Positions 14,510 through 23,424 of a DNA stretch of 64,000 nt are shown in pieces. The stretch is from Bacteroidaceae bacterium (lineage in GTDB: Bacteria > Bacteroidota > Bacteroidia > Bacteroidales > Bacteroidaceae), in contig JAFUGG010000020.1 in the NCBI GenBank assembly GCA_017469525.1, forward strand, positions 1-64,000, given 5' to 3'. The notes beneath the pieces are model-generated. The model had not been told where the DNA came from, ran no database searches, and saw only the letters and a program-made list of their open reading frames with translations. The translations under genes and the position numbers were made by a program. Positions within the stretch are counted from its first letter, which is position 1, and each line of letters begins with the position of its first letter.

Positions 14510-14787
14510 CTAAGCGAAAGAAAAATGTTAAAAAGCTTGCATATTACGACAAGAATGCCTAAATTTGCCATACAATTGAAGTCCAAAATGGTCTTACAGA
14601 GGTTAAGACACAGACATCATACGGGCGTACTGGTTAGATCGGGATACTCATCAATTTACATTTTATTACCGAGAACTGTTTCGTATGCTAATGGCGTGCC
14701 ATCCCCATTGTGGTTAGATGGATTACAAAGGCAGCGAACCCTCAAAACCTGTTTTTCGGAGTTTCATCACATCACCAGTGCGCCCTT
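14510..14787. other. Gene-free interval between malQ and the LOG-family gene
   Basis: I see no credible gene, repeat or terminator here. The plus-strand ORFs that cross it run antisense into the downstream gene and have no recognisable protein features. Confidence 0.5.
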
Positions 14788-15906
14788 TTATTTTCCTTGC
14801 AAAACGCGCTCCACATCACAGACCTCGTCGGTCAGGCAGAGGATGAGATTCTTGTATCTACCCTTGTCAACCAGGTCCATAATCAACGGCCAAACGGGAA
14901 CATCTTCTGTCCAAAACTGCTTACCCATGAAAATCATCGGGGACGCATAACCGAAGGTAAGATAATGGTTCTGCACCGCCTCCTGGAATATCTCTTGCAG
15001 GGTTCCTGCCGAGCCGGGTGTGTATATGATACCTCCCTTAGATATAGTGAGGATGCCATCCTCGCGGATGCTGTTGTCGAAGTACTTTGCAATGTGTGTG
15101 GCGAAAGGTGTGGATGGCTCGTGACCATAGAGCCAAGTGGGAATGCCAAGGCTTTCGTAGCCTAGATTGGGGAAGCGATTGTGCACCTCCCACGCAGTAG
15201 AGAGCCACAGTTTATCCGTATAAAGCGGCGCCACGCTCATGATGGAGAGGGCTTCCTGCAGTTCCTCTTCGCTCCTGTCAGCCATCCAAGCGCCCAGATG
15301 CGTTGCCTCCATTGCCCCGGGACCTCCGCCTGTAATCATCAGATATCCCTGTTCAGCGAGTCGTTTGCTCAGCCGAACAACCTGAACATATGCCCTATCG
15401 AGCCTCGAAAGACTATGCCCGCCCATCACGCCAACCAGTTTATGTTCGTCGTGGCGCGAGAGAAAGTCGTGCAGACAATCGCTTATGGAGTGGTCGTGCA
15501 AAGAGCGAGCCAGCGTTTCCTTGAAGTCTGTCGCATACTTTCCCTTCTTTAGGTAATGCCGATAGACACGTCCGTCGTAGCAATTCTCGTAGCTTTCCGG
15601 CTCATTTGGATTGAAACCTTCGTAGAGTTCCTCTGGCGAATAGAGGTGATTGGGGAAGCCGAACTCCTCGCCCATATTGGGCAGGAAAAGGCAATCCTTC
15701 GACTGACGCTTGAGCCCCATCGGCAATCGGCAGCTCAGGAAAAGGCATTCGCGATAGAAATGCTTCAGCGAGAGTTCTGCATTTGACGTAAAGTCAACAC
15801 ACTGAAAGATAATGCGTCGCAGTTCCTGGTCGGGCGAACTCAACAGTTCTGCCAACTCCGTTTCATTCTTTATCTGTCTGTATCGGTCTCTCATAACAAC
15901 AAGCAT
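14788..15906 (-). CDS. LOG-family (lysine decarboxylase-like Rossmann) protein
   Basis: 372 aa. The C-terminal half has the LOG/TIGR00730 signatures: MITGGGPGAMEATHLGAW and YTPGSAGTLQEIFQEAV, a variant of the PGGxGTxxE motif with Ser-Ala in place of Gly-Gly. LOG proteins hydrolyse nucleotide 5'-monophosphates, such as cytokinin ribotides or AMP/IMP-like substrates. The N-terminal ~150 residues are an extension beyond the short ~190-aa LOG proteins. A TATCTTTG -7 box lies near 15928. The ATG at 15894 (MRDRYRQ) is an alternative start four codons in. Exact substrate unknown. Confidence 0.85.
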   Translation of the reverse strand: MLVVMRDRYRQIKNETELAELLSSPDQELRRIIFQCVDFTSNAELSLKHFYRECLFLSCRLPMGLKRQSKDCLFLPNMGEEFGFPNHLYSPEELYEGFNPNEPESYENCYDGRVYRHYLKKGKYATDFKETLARSLHDHSISDCLHDFLSRHDEHKLVGVMGGHSLSRLDRAYVQVVRLSKRLAEQGYLMITGGGPGAMEATHLGAWMADRSEEELQEALSIMSVAPLYTDKLWLSTAWEVHNRFPNLGYESLGIPTWLYGHEPSTPFATHIAKYFDNSIREDGILTISKGGIIYTPGSAGTLQEIFQEAVQNHYLTFGYASPMIFMGKQFWTEDVPVWPLIMDLVDKGRYKNLILCLTDEVCDVERVLQGK

Positions 15907-16009
15907 CTAAAAAGTTCTTTGAGGTACAAAGATATAAAAAATAATCTTATCTTCTTATTCCATACTACATATTTATGAAAAAAGTCGTATCTTTGCAGCC
16001 AAATCAGAC

Positions 16010-17476
16010 ATGAACGCTCGTAAATCATTACTTTTTTTCTGCAGCGTGCTGGCAGGTCTTGTGCTGCTTTGCATCTGTTTCCCTTCCGAAGGCATTCCTC
16101 TCGGCGGAGAGTTTCGTCTGTATTTCCCCAACCTGACAGAGGTTATGACGAAAGATTCTGCATCCATAGAATCAGACGAACCTGTGCTGAGCCCCGAGGA
16201 ATTGCTGCAAATGAGGCAGGAAGCGCTTAACACGCAGAAGATAGAAGAATTCCGTACTTTCAGCACTACGAACGCTGCCCGCATTTATATGCCAGGGAAT
16301 GATGAGACTTATCTCGACGAGTTTTGGGAAGAACTCGAGTGCGCTGACACTCGTCATGTTCGCATCATGCATTATGGCGACTCGCAAATCGAGTGCGACC
16401 GCATCACGAGTCTGCTACGCCAACGGTTCCAGGAGGACTTTGGCGGCATGGGAGTCGGCATGGTTCCTGCCTTGCAAACCATACAAACATACACGCTTAG
16501 CTCTGCCATTGCGCCAGACAGCTTGCCGCAGTATCTGGCTTACGGACCTTCTGAAATGCAACGCTCTGACAGGTTTTATGGCCCGTTGGCAAGGACGACA
16601 CACATTCCTGGATACGCAACGATTCGCCTCATAGCAAGAGATGAAGAAGACTACAGCCTCTCTTCACACTTCAATCGTATTACCGTGATGACGAAAGGAC
16701 CTGCCAAACTTCTTCTTACCGTCAGAGGCGGACGGGAAACAAACGAGATGCCACTTAGCAGCGGTAGCGGACCATACTTTTATTCCGTCTCATTGGACAA
16801 CCCGACGAAAGGTGTAACGATAGGAGTCAGAGGAGAGACAGACATCCTCGGCATCCAGCTGGACGGGCAAACAGGTGTCAGCATGGACAACATTCCTATG
16901 CGAGGCAGCACAGGAAGCGCCCTGATGAACATCAACCGCTCGTCTATGACTCCATTCTTCGAGCGTGAAAATGTTGCACTCGTCATCCTTCAGTTTGGTG
17001 GCAACAGCACTCCCTACCTGAACGACTCCAAGTTGCACGAATTCAAGGAGGGCATCAAGCGACTCATTCATTCCTTCCAAACGCTTGCTCCTAAGGCAAA
17101 AGTGCTGTTCATCGGACCTGCCGACATGGCTCGCAGAAACAGGAACGGAGCGATGGAGACTTATCCCATCATGCCAGCCCTGAACGACAGCCTGCGCGCT
17201 GCAGCAGATGAAGCCGGAGCAGCATATTGGAACATGTACGAAGCAATGGGAGGCTGGGGCAGCATCATAAACTGGGTCAAGGCAAGTCCGCAATTGGCAG
17301 GCCCTGACTACATACACTTCACGCCACTCGGTGCAAAAAAGATTGCACAGCTGCTTTACGACACGCTCCACCTGTACTACCATTTCTATCTATTCCGCAC
17401 AGGACAAGAAGAGGTGGAACTGACAGCCAAGGACTCTGCAGCAGTAAACATCAAAAAAGACGAGCCACAGGAATGA
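16010..17476 (+). CDS. SGNH/GDSL-like surface hydrolase, membrane-anchored
   Basis: 488 aa. An N-terminal hydrophobic helix (residues ~6-24, LLFFCSVLAGLVLLCI) leads to a periplasmic SGNH-type domain: block I MHYGDSQIECDR (~121, GDSQ), block III region VILQFGGNSTPY, and block V DYIHFTPLGAKKI (~433) with the Asp/His pair. SGNH proteins esterify or de-esterify carbohydrates. It is first in a cluster with a second SGNH gene (4-nt ATGA overlap) and an MBOAT acyltransferase, so a role in O-acetylation of a surface glycan is inferred. A TATCTTTGC box lies at 15988-15996. Confidence 0.85.
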   Translation: MNARKSLLFFCSVLAGLVLLCICFPSEGIPLGGEFRLYFPNLTEVMTKDSASIESDEPVLSPEELLQMRQEALNTQKIEEFRTFSTTNAARIYMPGNDETYLDEFWEELECADTRHVRIMHYGDSQIECDRITSLLRQRFQEDFGGMGVGMVPALQTIQTYTLSSAIAPDSLPQYLAYGPSEMQRSDRFYGPLARTTHIPGYATIRLIARDEEDYSLSSHFNRITVMTKGPAKLLLTVRGGRETNEMPLSSGSGPYFYSVSLDNPTKGVTIGVRGETDILGIQLDGQTGVSMDNIPMRGSTGSALMNINRSSMTPFFERENVALVILQFGGNSTPYLNDSKLHEFKEGIKRLIHSFQTLAPKAKVLFIGPADMARRNRNGAMETYPIMPALNDSLRAAADEAGAAYWNMYEAMGGWGSIINWVKASPQLAGPDYIHFTPLGAKKIAQLLYDTLHLYYHFYLFRTGQEEVELTAKDSAAVNIKKDEPQE

Positions 17477-18654
17477 GACAAGCCCTTCTATATTTAATAA
17501 TGTGTACGTCCCTGCTCGCGATGGCACAGGACACGATACCCATCCCGGACATTCCTGGAATCAGATTGGAGGCGAACCGTTTGGACTTCCCTGGTTCACG
17601 CGAACGATTCGACTCGCTCTTGGTTCGCCTGCGCGACGGCGGACAGAAACTGAACATACTGCATATAGGCGGCAGCCATGTCCAAGCCGGCATCTTCTCA
17701 AACAGGCTGAGAGAGCATTTCGATGCTTCCAGGGGGCTGCTCTTCCCATGGAAAGCCATCCGAACCAATGCCCCCAAAGACTACAGCCTCATCCCTTCTG
17801 GTACGTGGGACAGGTCGCGCTGCATAGAAGCCCTGCCGACGGAAACGCTGGGTATGAGCGGTGCTGCAGCCATAACTAACGACTCCTTAGCATCTCTGCG
17901 TCTGGAACTTCCGCCAAAGTATGCCTTCTCAAAACTCCGTATCATGGGGAAGGCCGAAGGCAGGGCAAAGCCTTATCTCCTTCTCGACAACGGTGACTCG
18001 ATTCAGGCAGAGCAGCAAGGACCAGACTTCCTCTTCAACCTGCCCGAGCACGACAGCTCCTGCACGATTGCATTCACGGACATGGACAGCACCGGACGAT
18101 TCGTCATGCGAGGCATCTATCCGGAACCCGAGCAGCGTATCGTCTATACAGAAAGCGGCGTGAACGGTGCCAGCGTTCCTTCGTGGCTGCGCTGTGACCT
18201 GTTGGAAGAAGAGCTTTCGCGCACCTGCCCGCCGGACCTGGTCATTTTTGGCATCGGCATTAACGACGCAAATGTCCTGCCTGCCAAATTTGATGTGGAG
18301 AGATTCAAGGAGTCGTATCGCATGCTGATGGACAGGTTGCGTACCGTCAATCCGAATGTCTGCTTCCTCTTCATCACCAACAACGACTGCTGGCTGCGTG
18401 TAGGCAAACAGCGCCGCACATACAACCGCAACACACAAAAGGTGGAACAGGCCATGATGGAACTTGCTGGCGAATGCAACGGTGCCGTATGGAATCAGTT
18501 CCGCATCATGGGAGGCTTTGGCAGCAGCAGCCGATGGGTCAACGCTCATCTGATGAACCGCGACCACATTCACTTCCTTACCGAAGGCTACGAACTGCTT
18601 GCCGACCTGCTATACAATGCAATCTGTTATGAAGAATTAAGAGAGAAGAATTAA
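17473..18654 (+). CDS. Second secreted SGNH/GDSL-like protein
   Basis: 393 aa. Signal peptide MRQALLYLIMCTSLLAMAQ. SGNH blocks: LHIGGSHVQAG (block I with Gly-Ser-His in place of GDS), VIFGIGINDAN (block III GxND), and RDHIHFLTEGYELLADLL (block V DxxH). The start overlaps the stop of the first SGNH gene by 4 nt. The block I change means the usual nucleophile position should be checked; it may be a binding subunit rather than an active esterase. The last codons and stop lie inside a junction tandem repeat that also provides the start of the MBOAT gene. Confidence 0.85.
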   Translation: MRQALLYLIMCTSLLAMAQDTIPIPDIPGIRLEANRLDFPGSRERFDSLLVRLRDGGQKLNILHIGGSHVQAGIFSNRLREHFDASRGLLFPWKAIRTNAPKDYSLIPSGTWDRSRCIEALPTETLGMSGAAAITNDSLASLRLELPPKYAFSKLRIMGKAEGRAKPYLLLDNGDSIQAEQQGPDFLFNLPEHDSSCTIAFTDMDSTGRFVMRGIYPEPEQRIVYTESGVNGASVPSWLRCDLLEEELSRTCPPDLVIFGIGINDANVLPAKFDVERFKESYRMLMDRLRTVNPNVCFLFITNNDCWLRVGKQRRTYNRNTQKVEQAMMELAGECNGAVWNQFRIMGGFGSSSRWVNAHLMNRDHIHFLTEGYELLADLLYNAICYEELREKN

Positions 18655-18688
18655 GAATTATGAATTATGAATTGTGAACTATGAATTG
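18631..18688. repeat. Heptamer repeats spanning SGNH2 stop and MBOAT start
   Basis: GAAGAATTAAG-type units followed by GAATTAT, GAATTAT, GAATTGT and similar 7-bp units. The upstream gene's stop TAA (18652-18654) and the downstream gene's GTG start (18674) both lie within the repeat. Confidence 0.8.
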
Positions 18689-20515
18689 TTCATAGCCTAC
18701 CTTCGGGATGTCTTCTCCTTCGACGAGAACAGTCCCCTGCTCTTCACTCAGATGCATTTCTGGGTTTTCTTCTGCATCGTCTTTGCCGGCTTTGCCTTGA
18801 TGCAGAAACGCACGCTGATGCGAAATGCTTACCTGATGGGCGTGAGCCTGCTCTTCTATTACAAGACAAGCGGGCTGTTCGTCGGCCTTCTTTTGCTGGT
18901 GACATGCAGCGACTTCCTTATCGCTCAGCGCATCTATGCATGCAGAGAGAGGTGGAAGAAGAGGCTTTGGCTCACGCTGAGCGTAATGCTCGACCTCGGC
19001 ATTCTTTGCTATTTCAAGTACAGCTACTTCTTTGCCGACATTGTTGAACAGATATTCGGCATCCATATTGAGGTCAGGAACATTGCGGCGGAATGGTTTA
19101 ACGCGGCTTCAGGCACATCTGTGTTTAGTGTCGATCGCATCATTCTGCCAGTCGGGATATCGTTCTACACCTTCCAGGTCATCAGTTACACGGCCGATGT
19201 CTATCGTGGCTTGATAAAGCCAGTAAGGAACATCCTGGACTTTGGCTTCTACGTCAGTTTCTTCCCGCAACTGGTGGCAGGGCCTATCGTCAAGGCCAGC
19301 GACTTCATTCCCCAGCTTTACCGCCGCTATTTCCTTAGTCGAAGGATGTTTGGCCTGGCCATATTCATGATATTAGGAGGCTTGGCAAAGAAGATTATCC
19401 TGAGCGACTATCTGGCCCTCAACTTCATAGACCGCGTCTTTGCCAACCCGATGCTCTTCACTGGCTTTGAAAACCTGGCAGCACTCTTCCTTTACTCCCT
19501 GCAGGTTTATGCCGACTTCTCGGGCTATACGGACATTGCCATCGGTCTCTCCCTGTTGATGGGCTTCCACTTGCCTCGAAACTTTAATTCTCCCTATAAG
19601 GCCGAGAACTGCTCCAACTTCTGGAAGCGGTGGCACATCAGCCTTAGCCGTTGGTTGCAGAACTACCTTTACATCCCTCTTGGTGGCAATCGAAACATTA
19701 CCTTTGGCACGTACTTCTGGATTATAACCCTCACTCTTTCCGCCCTTATCCTGAGTGGAAACATTTGGATAGCGATAGGAGCCCTCTTGCTTGCTCTCTC
19801 TGTTATAGTGACAGCTTGGCGTTGTCCGGACAGACGTAAAAAGATTTATGCCAACCTGAACAGTATGATAACGATGCTCCTGGGTGGTCTGTGGCACGGA
19901 GCAAGCCTGAACTTCCTCATTTGGGGCGGTTTGAATGGATTGGGGATGATTGTCTACAAGTTCTGGCGTGACGCAAATCCTTGGCATCGTGCACTCTTCA
20001 CGACGGCCATAACGCTTGGTTTCTGGATGCTGACCGTCTACCAGCCCGCACCATTGTGGCGAGTCTTCCTTTGCTTCACGGCATTTATTGCCGTAAGTGC
20101 TTGGCTGAGAATGTTTAACACGAGATGGGCTCCCTTCAATAGCAGGGCGTGGGCTATCCTCGTCACCTTCACTTTCATCAGCTTCACGAGACTTTTCTTC
20201 CGTTCTGGAAGCAACCTTGACCCAGCCACAGCCAACGAGGAGGCTTGGCAGACGGCAAGCGAGATGATTACCCGCATTGGTTCACGATGGTCGGGAAACG
20301 AATGGGAGATTATGTGCAACTATCGCAATGTCTTTCTCCTCTTCCTGCTTGGAATGATAATCCACTGGCTGCCAGAAGACTGGAAACGTCGCTACAGGTT
20401 GACTTTAGCTGCACTTCCCTTGCCGGTGATGAGCCTCATCTGCATCGTGGCTGTACTCATCATCTTCCAGTTCGTAAGCGCAGAGATGCAGCCATTTATC
20501 TACTTCCAGTTCTGA
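18674..20515 (+). CDS. MBOAT-family membrane O-acyltransferase
   Basis: 613 aa polytopic protein (about 10-12 hydrophobic segments) of the AlgI/DltB/PatA type. Signature regions: LPVGISFYTFQVISYTADVY, FFPQLVAGPI, NFNSPYKAENCSNFWKRWHI (AlgI-type FWRRWHISL block), and the catalytic-His segment LGGLWHGASLNFLIWGGLNG. It should transfer an acyl (probably acetyl) group across the inner membrane to a periplasmic or surface glycan with the two SGNH proteins upstream. Start is GTG at 18674: ATGs nearby hit stops at once, and the next in-frame ATG (residue 27) removes the conserved N-terminus. The start codon is part of a tandem repeat. Confidence 0.92.
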   Translation: MNYELFIAYLRDVFSFDENSPLLFTQMHFWVFFCIVFAGFALMQKRTLMRNAYLMGVSLLFYYKTSGLFVGLLLLVTCSDFLIAQRIYACRERWKKRLWLTLSVMLDLGILCYFKYSYFFADIVEQIFGIHIEVRNIAAEWFNAASGTSVFSVDRIILPVGISFYTFQVISYTADVYRGLIKPVRNILDFGFYVSFFPQLVAGPIVKASDFIPQLYRRYFLSRRMFGLAIFMILGGLAKKIILSDYLALNFIDRVFANPMLFTGFENLAALFLYSLQVYADFSGYTDIAIGLSLLMGFHLPRNFNSPYKAENCSNFWKRWHISLSRWLQNYLYIPLGGNRNITFGTYFWIITLTLSALILSGNIWIAIGALLLALSVIVTAWRCPDRRKKIYANLNSMITMLLGGLWHGASLNFLIWGGLNGLGMIVYKFWRDANPWHRALFTTAITLGFWMLTVYQPAPLWRVFLCFTAFIAVSAWLRMFNTRWAPFNSRAWAILVTFTFISFTRLFFRSGSNLDPATANEEAWQTASEMITRIGSRWSGNEWEIMCNYRNVFLLFLLGMIIHWLPEDWKRRYRLTLAALPLPVMSLICIVAVLIIFQFVSAEMQPFIYFQF

Positions 20516-20520
20516 AGAAA

Positions 20521-20556
20521 GAGTTAAAGAAGTTAAAGGAGTTAAGGAAGTTAAAG
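20521..20556. repeat. Nonamer tandem repeat after the MBOAT gene
   Basis: Four 9-bp units of GAGTTAAAG/AAGTTAAAG/GAGTTAAGG lie in the convergent gap between the MBOAT gene and smpB. Confidence 0.7.
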
Positions 20557-20606
20557 ACGAATGCTTGGGATGCTGTGGTAAGCTCTAACCAATAACCAAT
20601 AATCAT

Positions 20607-21086
20607 TCAGTAACTCTTCTTGAACTGACGGTCAATGCTCCGGCGGTCTTCCTTCTCTTTGAGTGTCTCGCGCTTATCGTATTCCTTCTTGCCTCGGGCA
20701 ATGTGGATGTCGAGTTTGGCGAGTCCCTTCTCATCGATGAACAGGAGTGTGGGCACGATGCTGAAGCCGGGGGACTTGACCGTCTGCTGCATCTTGCGTA
20801 TCTCCCTGCGGTTCAGGAGGAGCTTGCGGTCACGACGTTCCATGTGATTGTTGTAGCTGCCTTGCTCGTATTGCGCGATATACATGTTCTTGACCCACAC
20901 TTCGCCGCCTATTATATAACAATATGTGTCCACCAGGCTCGCTTTGCCCTTGCGGATACTCTTAATCTCTGTGCCAGTCAGGACAAGTCCAGCCGTGTAC
21001 TTATCCATGAGCAGGTAGTCGAACTCGGCTCGCTTGTTCTTGATGTTTATCTTTGCTCCCTTGTTGGGAATCAGCGTCTTTGCCAT
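20607..21086 (-). CDS. smpB: SsrA-binding protein SmpB
   Basis: 159 aa, the usual length. N-terminal [20 protein letters not shown] and [20 protein letters not shown], central [18 protein letters not shown], and the C-terminal basic tail [17 protein letters not shown] are all as in SmpB. It binds tmRNA and drives trans-translation on stalled ribosomes. The DUF4375 gene precedes it on the same strand with a 29-nt gap made of CATTTAC heptamers. Confidence 0.97.
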   Translation of the reverse strand: MAKTLIPNKGAKINIKNKRAEFDYLLMDKYTAGLVLTGTEIKSIRKGKASLVDTYCYIIGGEVWVKNMYIAQYEQGSYNNHMERRDRKLLLNRREIRKMQQTVKSPGFSIVPTLLFIDEKGLAKLDIHIARGKKEYDKRETLKEKEDRRSIDRQFKKSY

Positions 21087-21090
21087 CTCA

Positions 21091-21119
21091 CATTTACCAT
21101 TTAGCCATTTACCATTTAC
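21091..21119. repeat. Heptamer repeat between DUF4375 gene and smpB
   Basis: Four CATTTAC-like 7-bp units (one 8 bp) fill the gap. The stop codon of the DUF4375 gene overlaps the array and the smpB ATG follows it closely. Confidence 0.75.
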
Positions 21120-21619
21120 TTCGCTACCGCAACAAACTGCTCCAGGTGTCCGTCCACATAGTGGGCAATGGTGTCCGTCACCTCTTCCTCCATCTCGATG
21201 AATGCGTCGTCGAGGTCGTCGAACTCAGGATATTTCTCGAAGAGCGCCATGAATTCCTCGTCGGTACACTCGGCTGTGAGCTCGTTGCCATATTGTTCGA
21301 AGAGCTTCCTGCCCTTATAGACGAGCTTGCTGAACTCGTTAGCTCCCCAAAGTCGCATTGCCTTGGCGAAGGGATTGAGGAATATGAAGGGCCCGTAGCC
21401 GTTGTGGATGAGCTGAATGAAACCGCCGTCCATCACCTCATCGCGAAGGATAAAGTAGGCCAGCAACGTCGTCTGTTCGCCGCTGAGCAGCGGCAATGTC
21501 TCTGCATTCACCTCGCCTCCGACAGCCTCCAATATGGCATCGTGAACAACTTTCAGAAAAGCATCAGTACCCTGAGCTGCAGCCTTTTGAAGCTTTATTT
21601 CTGGTATCTTGACTTCCAT
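21116..21619 (-). CDS. DUF4375 (DMP19-like) protein
   Basis: 167 aa, helical and acidic, no signal peptide. [36 protein letters not shown] and the acidic C-terminal [14 protein letters not shown] match the DUF4375 pattern (named after the DMP19 DNA-mimic protein). Function in Bacteroidetes is not known; a DNA-mimic or protein-binding role is possible. A TAACTTTGC box lies upstream (minus, 21638-21646). Co-directional with smpB and probably co-transcribed. Confidence 0.78.
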   Translation of the reverse strand: MEVKIPEIKLQKAAAQGTDAFLKVVHDAILEAVGGEVNAETLPLLSGEQTTLLAYFILRDEVMDGGFIQLIHNGYGPFIFLNPFAKAMRLWGANEFSKLVYKGRKLFEQYGNELTAECTDEEFMALFEKYPEFDDLDDAFIEMEEEVTDTIAHYVDGHLEQFVAVAK

Positions 21620-21686
21620 TTCATGTCTGTTTGCCCTGCAAAGTTACGAAAATTAATTCATTAAACGAAACATTTCCATTGTTTCC

Positions 21687-21718
21687 TTTGTTGGAATAGG
21701 ATAAATTATTAACTTTGT
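21687..21718 (+). promoter_or_regulatory. Promoter of the MNT/HEPN operon
   Basis: TTTG (21687-21690), 19 nt, TAACTTTG (21710-21717). Exact consensus, 20 nt before the MNT start at 21738. Confidence 0.8.
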
Positions 21719-21737
21719 GGACGCATAACAATGTATC

Positions 21738-22058
21738 ATGACAGCAAAGGAAAAGGAAGTAATCCGTAGAATCAAAGAAACCAGCCGTAAGGTTGTACCG
21801 CCTGACGGACAGGTTTGGCTGTATGGTTCCCGTGCTCGTGGCAATGCCCATGAAGGCTCGGACTGGGATATCCTTATCTTGCTGAACAAGCCAAAACTGG
21901 AAGCAAGCGACTATGATGTGACCTATCCTTTCCGTGAATTAGGGTGGGACATGGGTGAAGAAATCAGTCCATCACTATACACCCTGAAGCAATGGAACGA
22001 ATGGACATTCCTTCCTTTCAGAAAGAATGTAGAACAAGACAAGTTTGTACTGCAATGA
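21738..22058 (+). CDS. MNT-domain nucleotidyltransferase
   Basis: 106 aa minimal nucleotidyltransferase. The motif VWLYGSRARGNAHEGSDWD, with the following ILIL strand, gives the GSx10DxD signature (Ser and both Asp present). It overlaps the HEPN gene by 4 nt (ATGA). MNT/HEPN pairs are toxin-antitoxin-like modules in which the MNT protein AMPylates and silences the HEPN RNase; that assignment here rests on family and gene order. Consensus promoter directly upstream. Confidence 0.9.
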   Translation: MTAKEKEVIRRIKETSRKVVPPDGQVWLYGSRARGNAHEGSDWDILILLNKPKLEASDYDVTYPFRELGWDMGEEISPSLYTLKQWNEWTFLPFRKNVEQDKFVLQ

Positions 22059-22489
22059 GTTTGACTAATGACGAACGCACAACTCTGGTAACATTGGAGC
22101 TTAAGAAAGCCCGTGAAACATTCGAAGAGATAACAATCCTCACCACTGCCAACAAGTGGAGCGGGGCTGCCAATCGTCTTTACTATGCAGTCTTCCATGC
22201 AATCAATGCACTTCTCATTCATGATGGTCACATCATAAACACGCATAAAGGCTCGCATGCCGTATTCAACCTCAATTATATCAAAAAGGGAATCCTTCCA
22301 TTAGAGTACGGTCGCCTCTATAACCAATTGCAGACAATGCGCGAAGAAAGCGACTACAACTGTGTCTATGAAGTAGAGGCAGATGAAATAAAAGGAAGAA
22401 TTGAACCGGCACGAAAGCTTATTGAAGAGATAGAGAAACTGGTAAAAGAACTAACTAAAAGTTGCCTAAGAGCAGATAAGGCTTTTTGA
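22055..22489 (+). CDS. HEPN-domain protein (UPF0332-like) paired with MNT
   Basis: 144 aa, all-helical. I start at the ATG at 22055 that overlaps the MNT stop; the longer reading would run inside the MNT gene. ANRLYYAVFHAINALL supplies the Rx6H HEPN motif with the usual tyrosines, and the C-terminal helix EPARKLIEEIEKLVKELTK is long. HEPN partners are often metal-independent RNases. The gene's last codons contain the hairpin GCCT..AGGC followed by TTTTT, which may be its terminator. Confidence 0.88.
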   Translation: MSLTNDERTTLVTLELKKARETFEEITILTTANKWSGAANRLYYAVFHAINALLIHDGHIINTHKGSHAVFNLNYIKKGILPLEYGRLYNQLQTMREESDYNCVYEVEADEIKGRIEPARKLIEEIEKLVKELTKSCLRADKAF

Positions 22490-22735
22490 CACAATGTTCG
22501 ACTCAGGCCAAATCTGCTTACATCTTGCATTTCTTTGAGGCTCTGAAAATCGATTCTTTTGGGGCGAGATGTGCTGAGGCTGAAATTATCGTGTTTTCGT
22601 CGATTATTCGCAACTCGTTGAGAACGTGCGGTTTATAATTACACAAGGTGAATTAAACTAGTCTGATTGACAACTACGCCTTGCAAAATGGGGCTTTTTG
22701 ATGTGTTTTTGGAACAATTTTGACGTGAGATAACG
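22490..22735. other. Gene-free interval after the HEPN gene
   Basis: No ORF with protein-like features. It contains GATGTGCTGAGGCTGAAA (22571-22588), which resembles GGTGCGCCGAGGCTGAAA at 33677-33694 in another gene-free interval, so a dispersed noncoding element is possible. A 22-bp array follows at once. Confidence 0.45.
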
Positions 22736-22823
22736 GCAAAGTTCACGTGTGAAGTTGGAAAACTTCTCAAGAGAAGTTGCGAAAGTTCACGTGTCGCGTT
22801 GAAAAACTTCCCTTGTCAAGTCT
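22736..22823. repeat. 22-bp-periodic array, four units
   Basis: Four 22-bp units alternate between two forms: units 1 and 3 share AAAGTTCACGTGT, and units 2 and 4 share AAAACTTC with AAGT near the end. Unit 2 is a palindrome (AACTTCTCAAGAGAAGTT). It lies between the convergent HEPN and secreted-protein genes. Confidence 0.8.
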
Positions 22824-22907
22824 GCAAAATGGACAGGATTCTGGGCTTTTTTTATCTATTTTTGTCTGGAGAGGCGTCAATTCGAAAGTGTCAAAAAGAC
22901 ACAGAAA

Positions 22908-23417
22908 TCACTCTTTTGCTATACAGAATGGATAGACAAGCAAGTCTTGAAGTTCGCCGATTGGACGTTGCATCAGATTAGCCAGGATGTATTCTCCCGG
23001 AGCAAGGGGCTGCTTAGGTTGACAAATGAAACTGTCGCTTTCAGCTTTTATATCGAAGTAACTGGGTTCCAGCCTCGTATAGTTACACTCAATTAGCAAC
23101 GGCTTGAACATCTTCCTGTAGTATTTCGAAGCTTTCAGGCGGACAAGAACGTAGTCGACGAGCACTTCCTTTTCGCCTGGCGTAACGCGGAAAACGGGCC
23201 GGTTTCCGTCAGCGAGTTGAGTGGCATGTCCGCCCGAAAGGTAGTGCGTCAACTTGCTCTTCATCTGATAATCCACAATCTTCCAGCCCGGCTTCAATTC
23301 GCTCTGCGTCTGCTGGACGGGTATCTCCACCCAACCCTCACCGACGGCCAGCTCGACCTTCTGCGCCCCTACATTAAGGGCAGAAAGGAGCATCAATAGA
23401 CTTATTATTTTCTTCAT
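22908..23417 (-). CDS. Small secreted protein of unknown function
   Basis: 169 aa. Signal peptide MKKIISLLMLLSALNVGAQ is followed by a beta-rich domain (KVELAVGEGWVEIPV, VLVDYVLVRLKASKYYRK, QPLAPGEYILANLMQRPIG). No family recognised. Its promoter is so close that the transcript would start within a few nt of the ATG. It lies alone between the MNT/HEPN module and the divergent NhaD-like gene. Confidence 0.75.
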   Translation of the reverse strand: MKKIISLLMLLSALNVGAQKVELAVGEGWVEIPVQQTQSELKPGWKIVDYQMKSKLTHYLSGGHATQLADGNRPVFRVTPGEKEVLVDYVLVRLKASKYYRKMFKPLLIECNYTRLEPSYFDIKAESDSFICQPKQPLAPGEYILANLMQRPIGELQDLLVYPFCIAKE

Positions 23418-23424
23418 AACACCA

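Noticed and set aside
14525..15165. Plus-strand ORFs of 141 and 151 codons over the LOG-family gene
   Set aside because: Mostly antisense to a gene with clear LOG motifs; no independent evidence.
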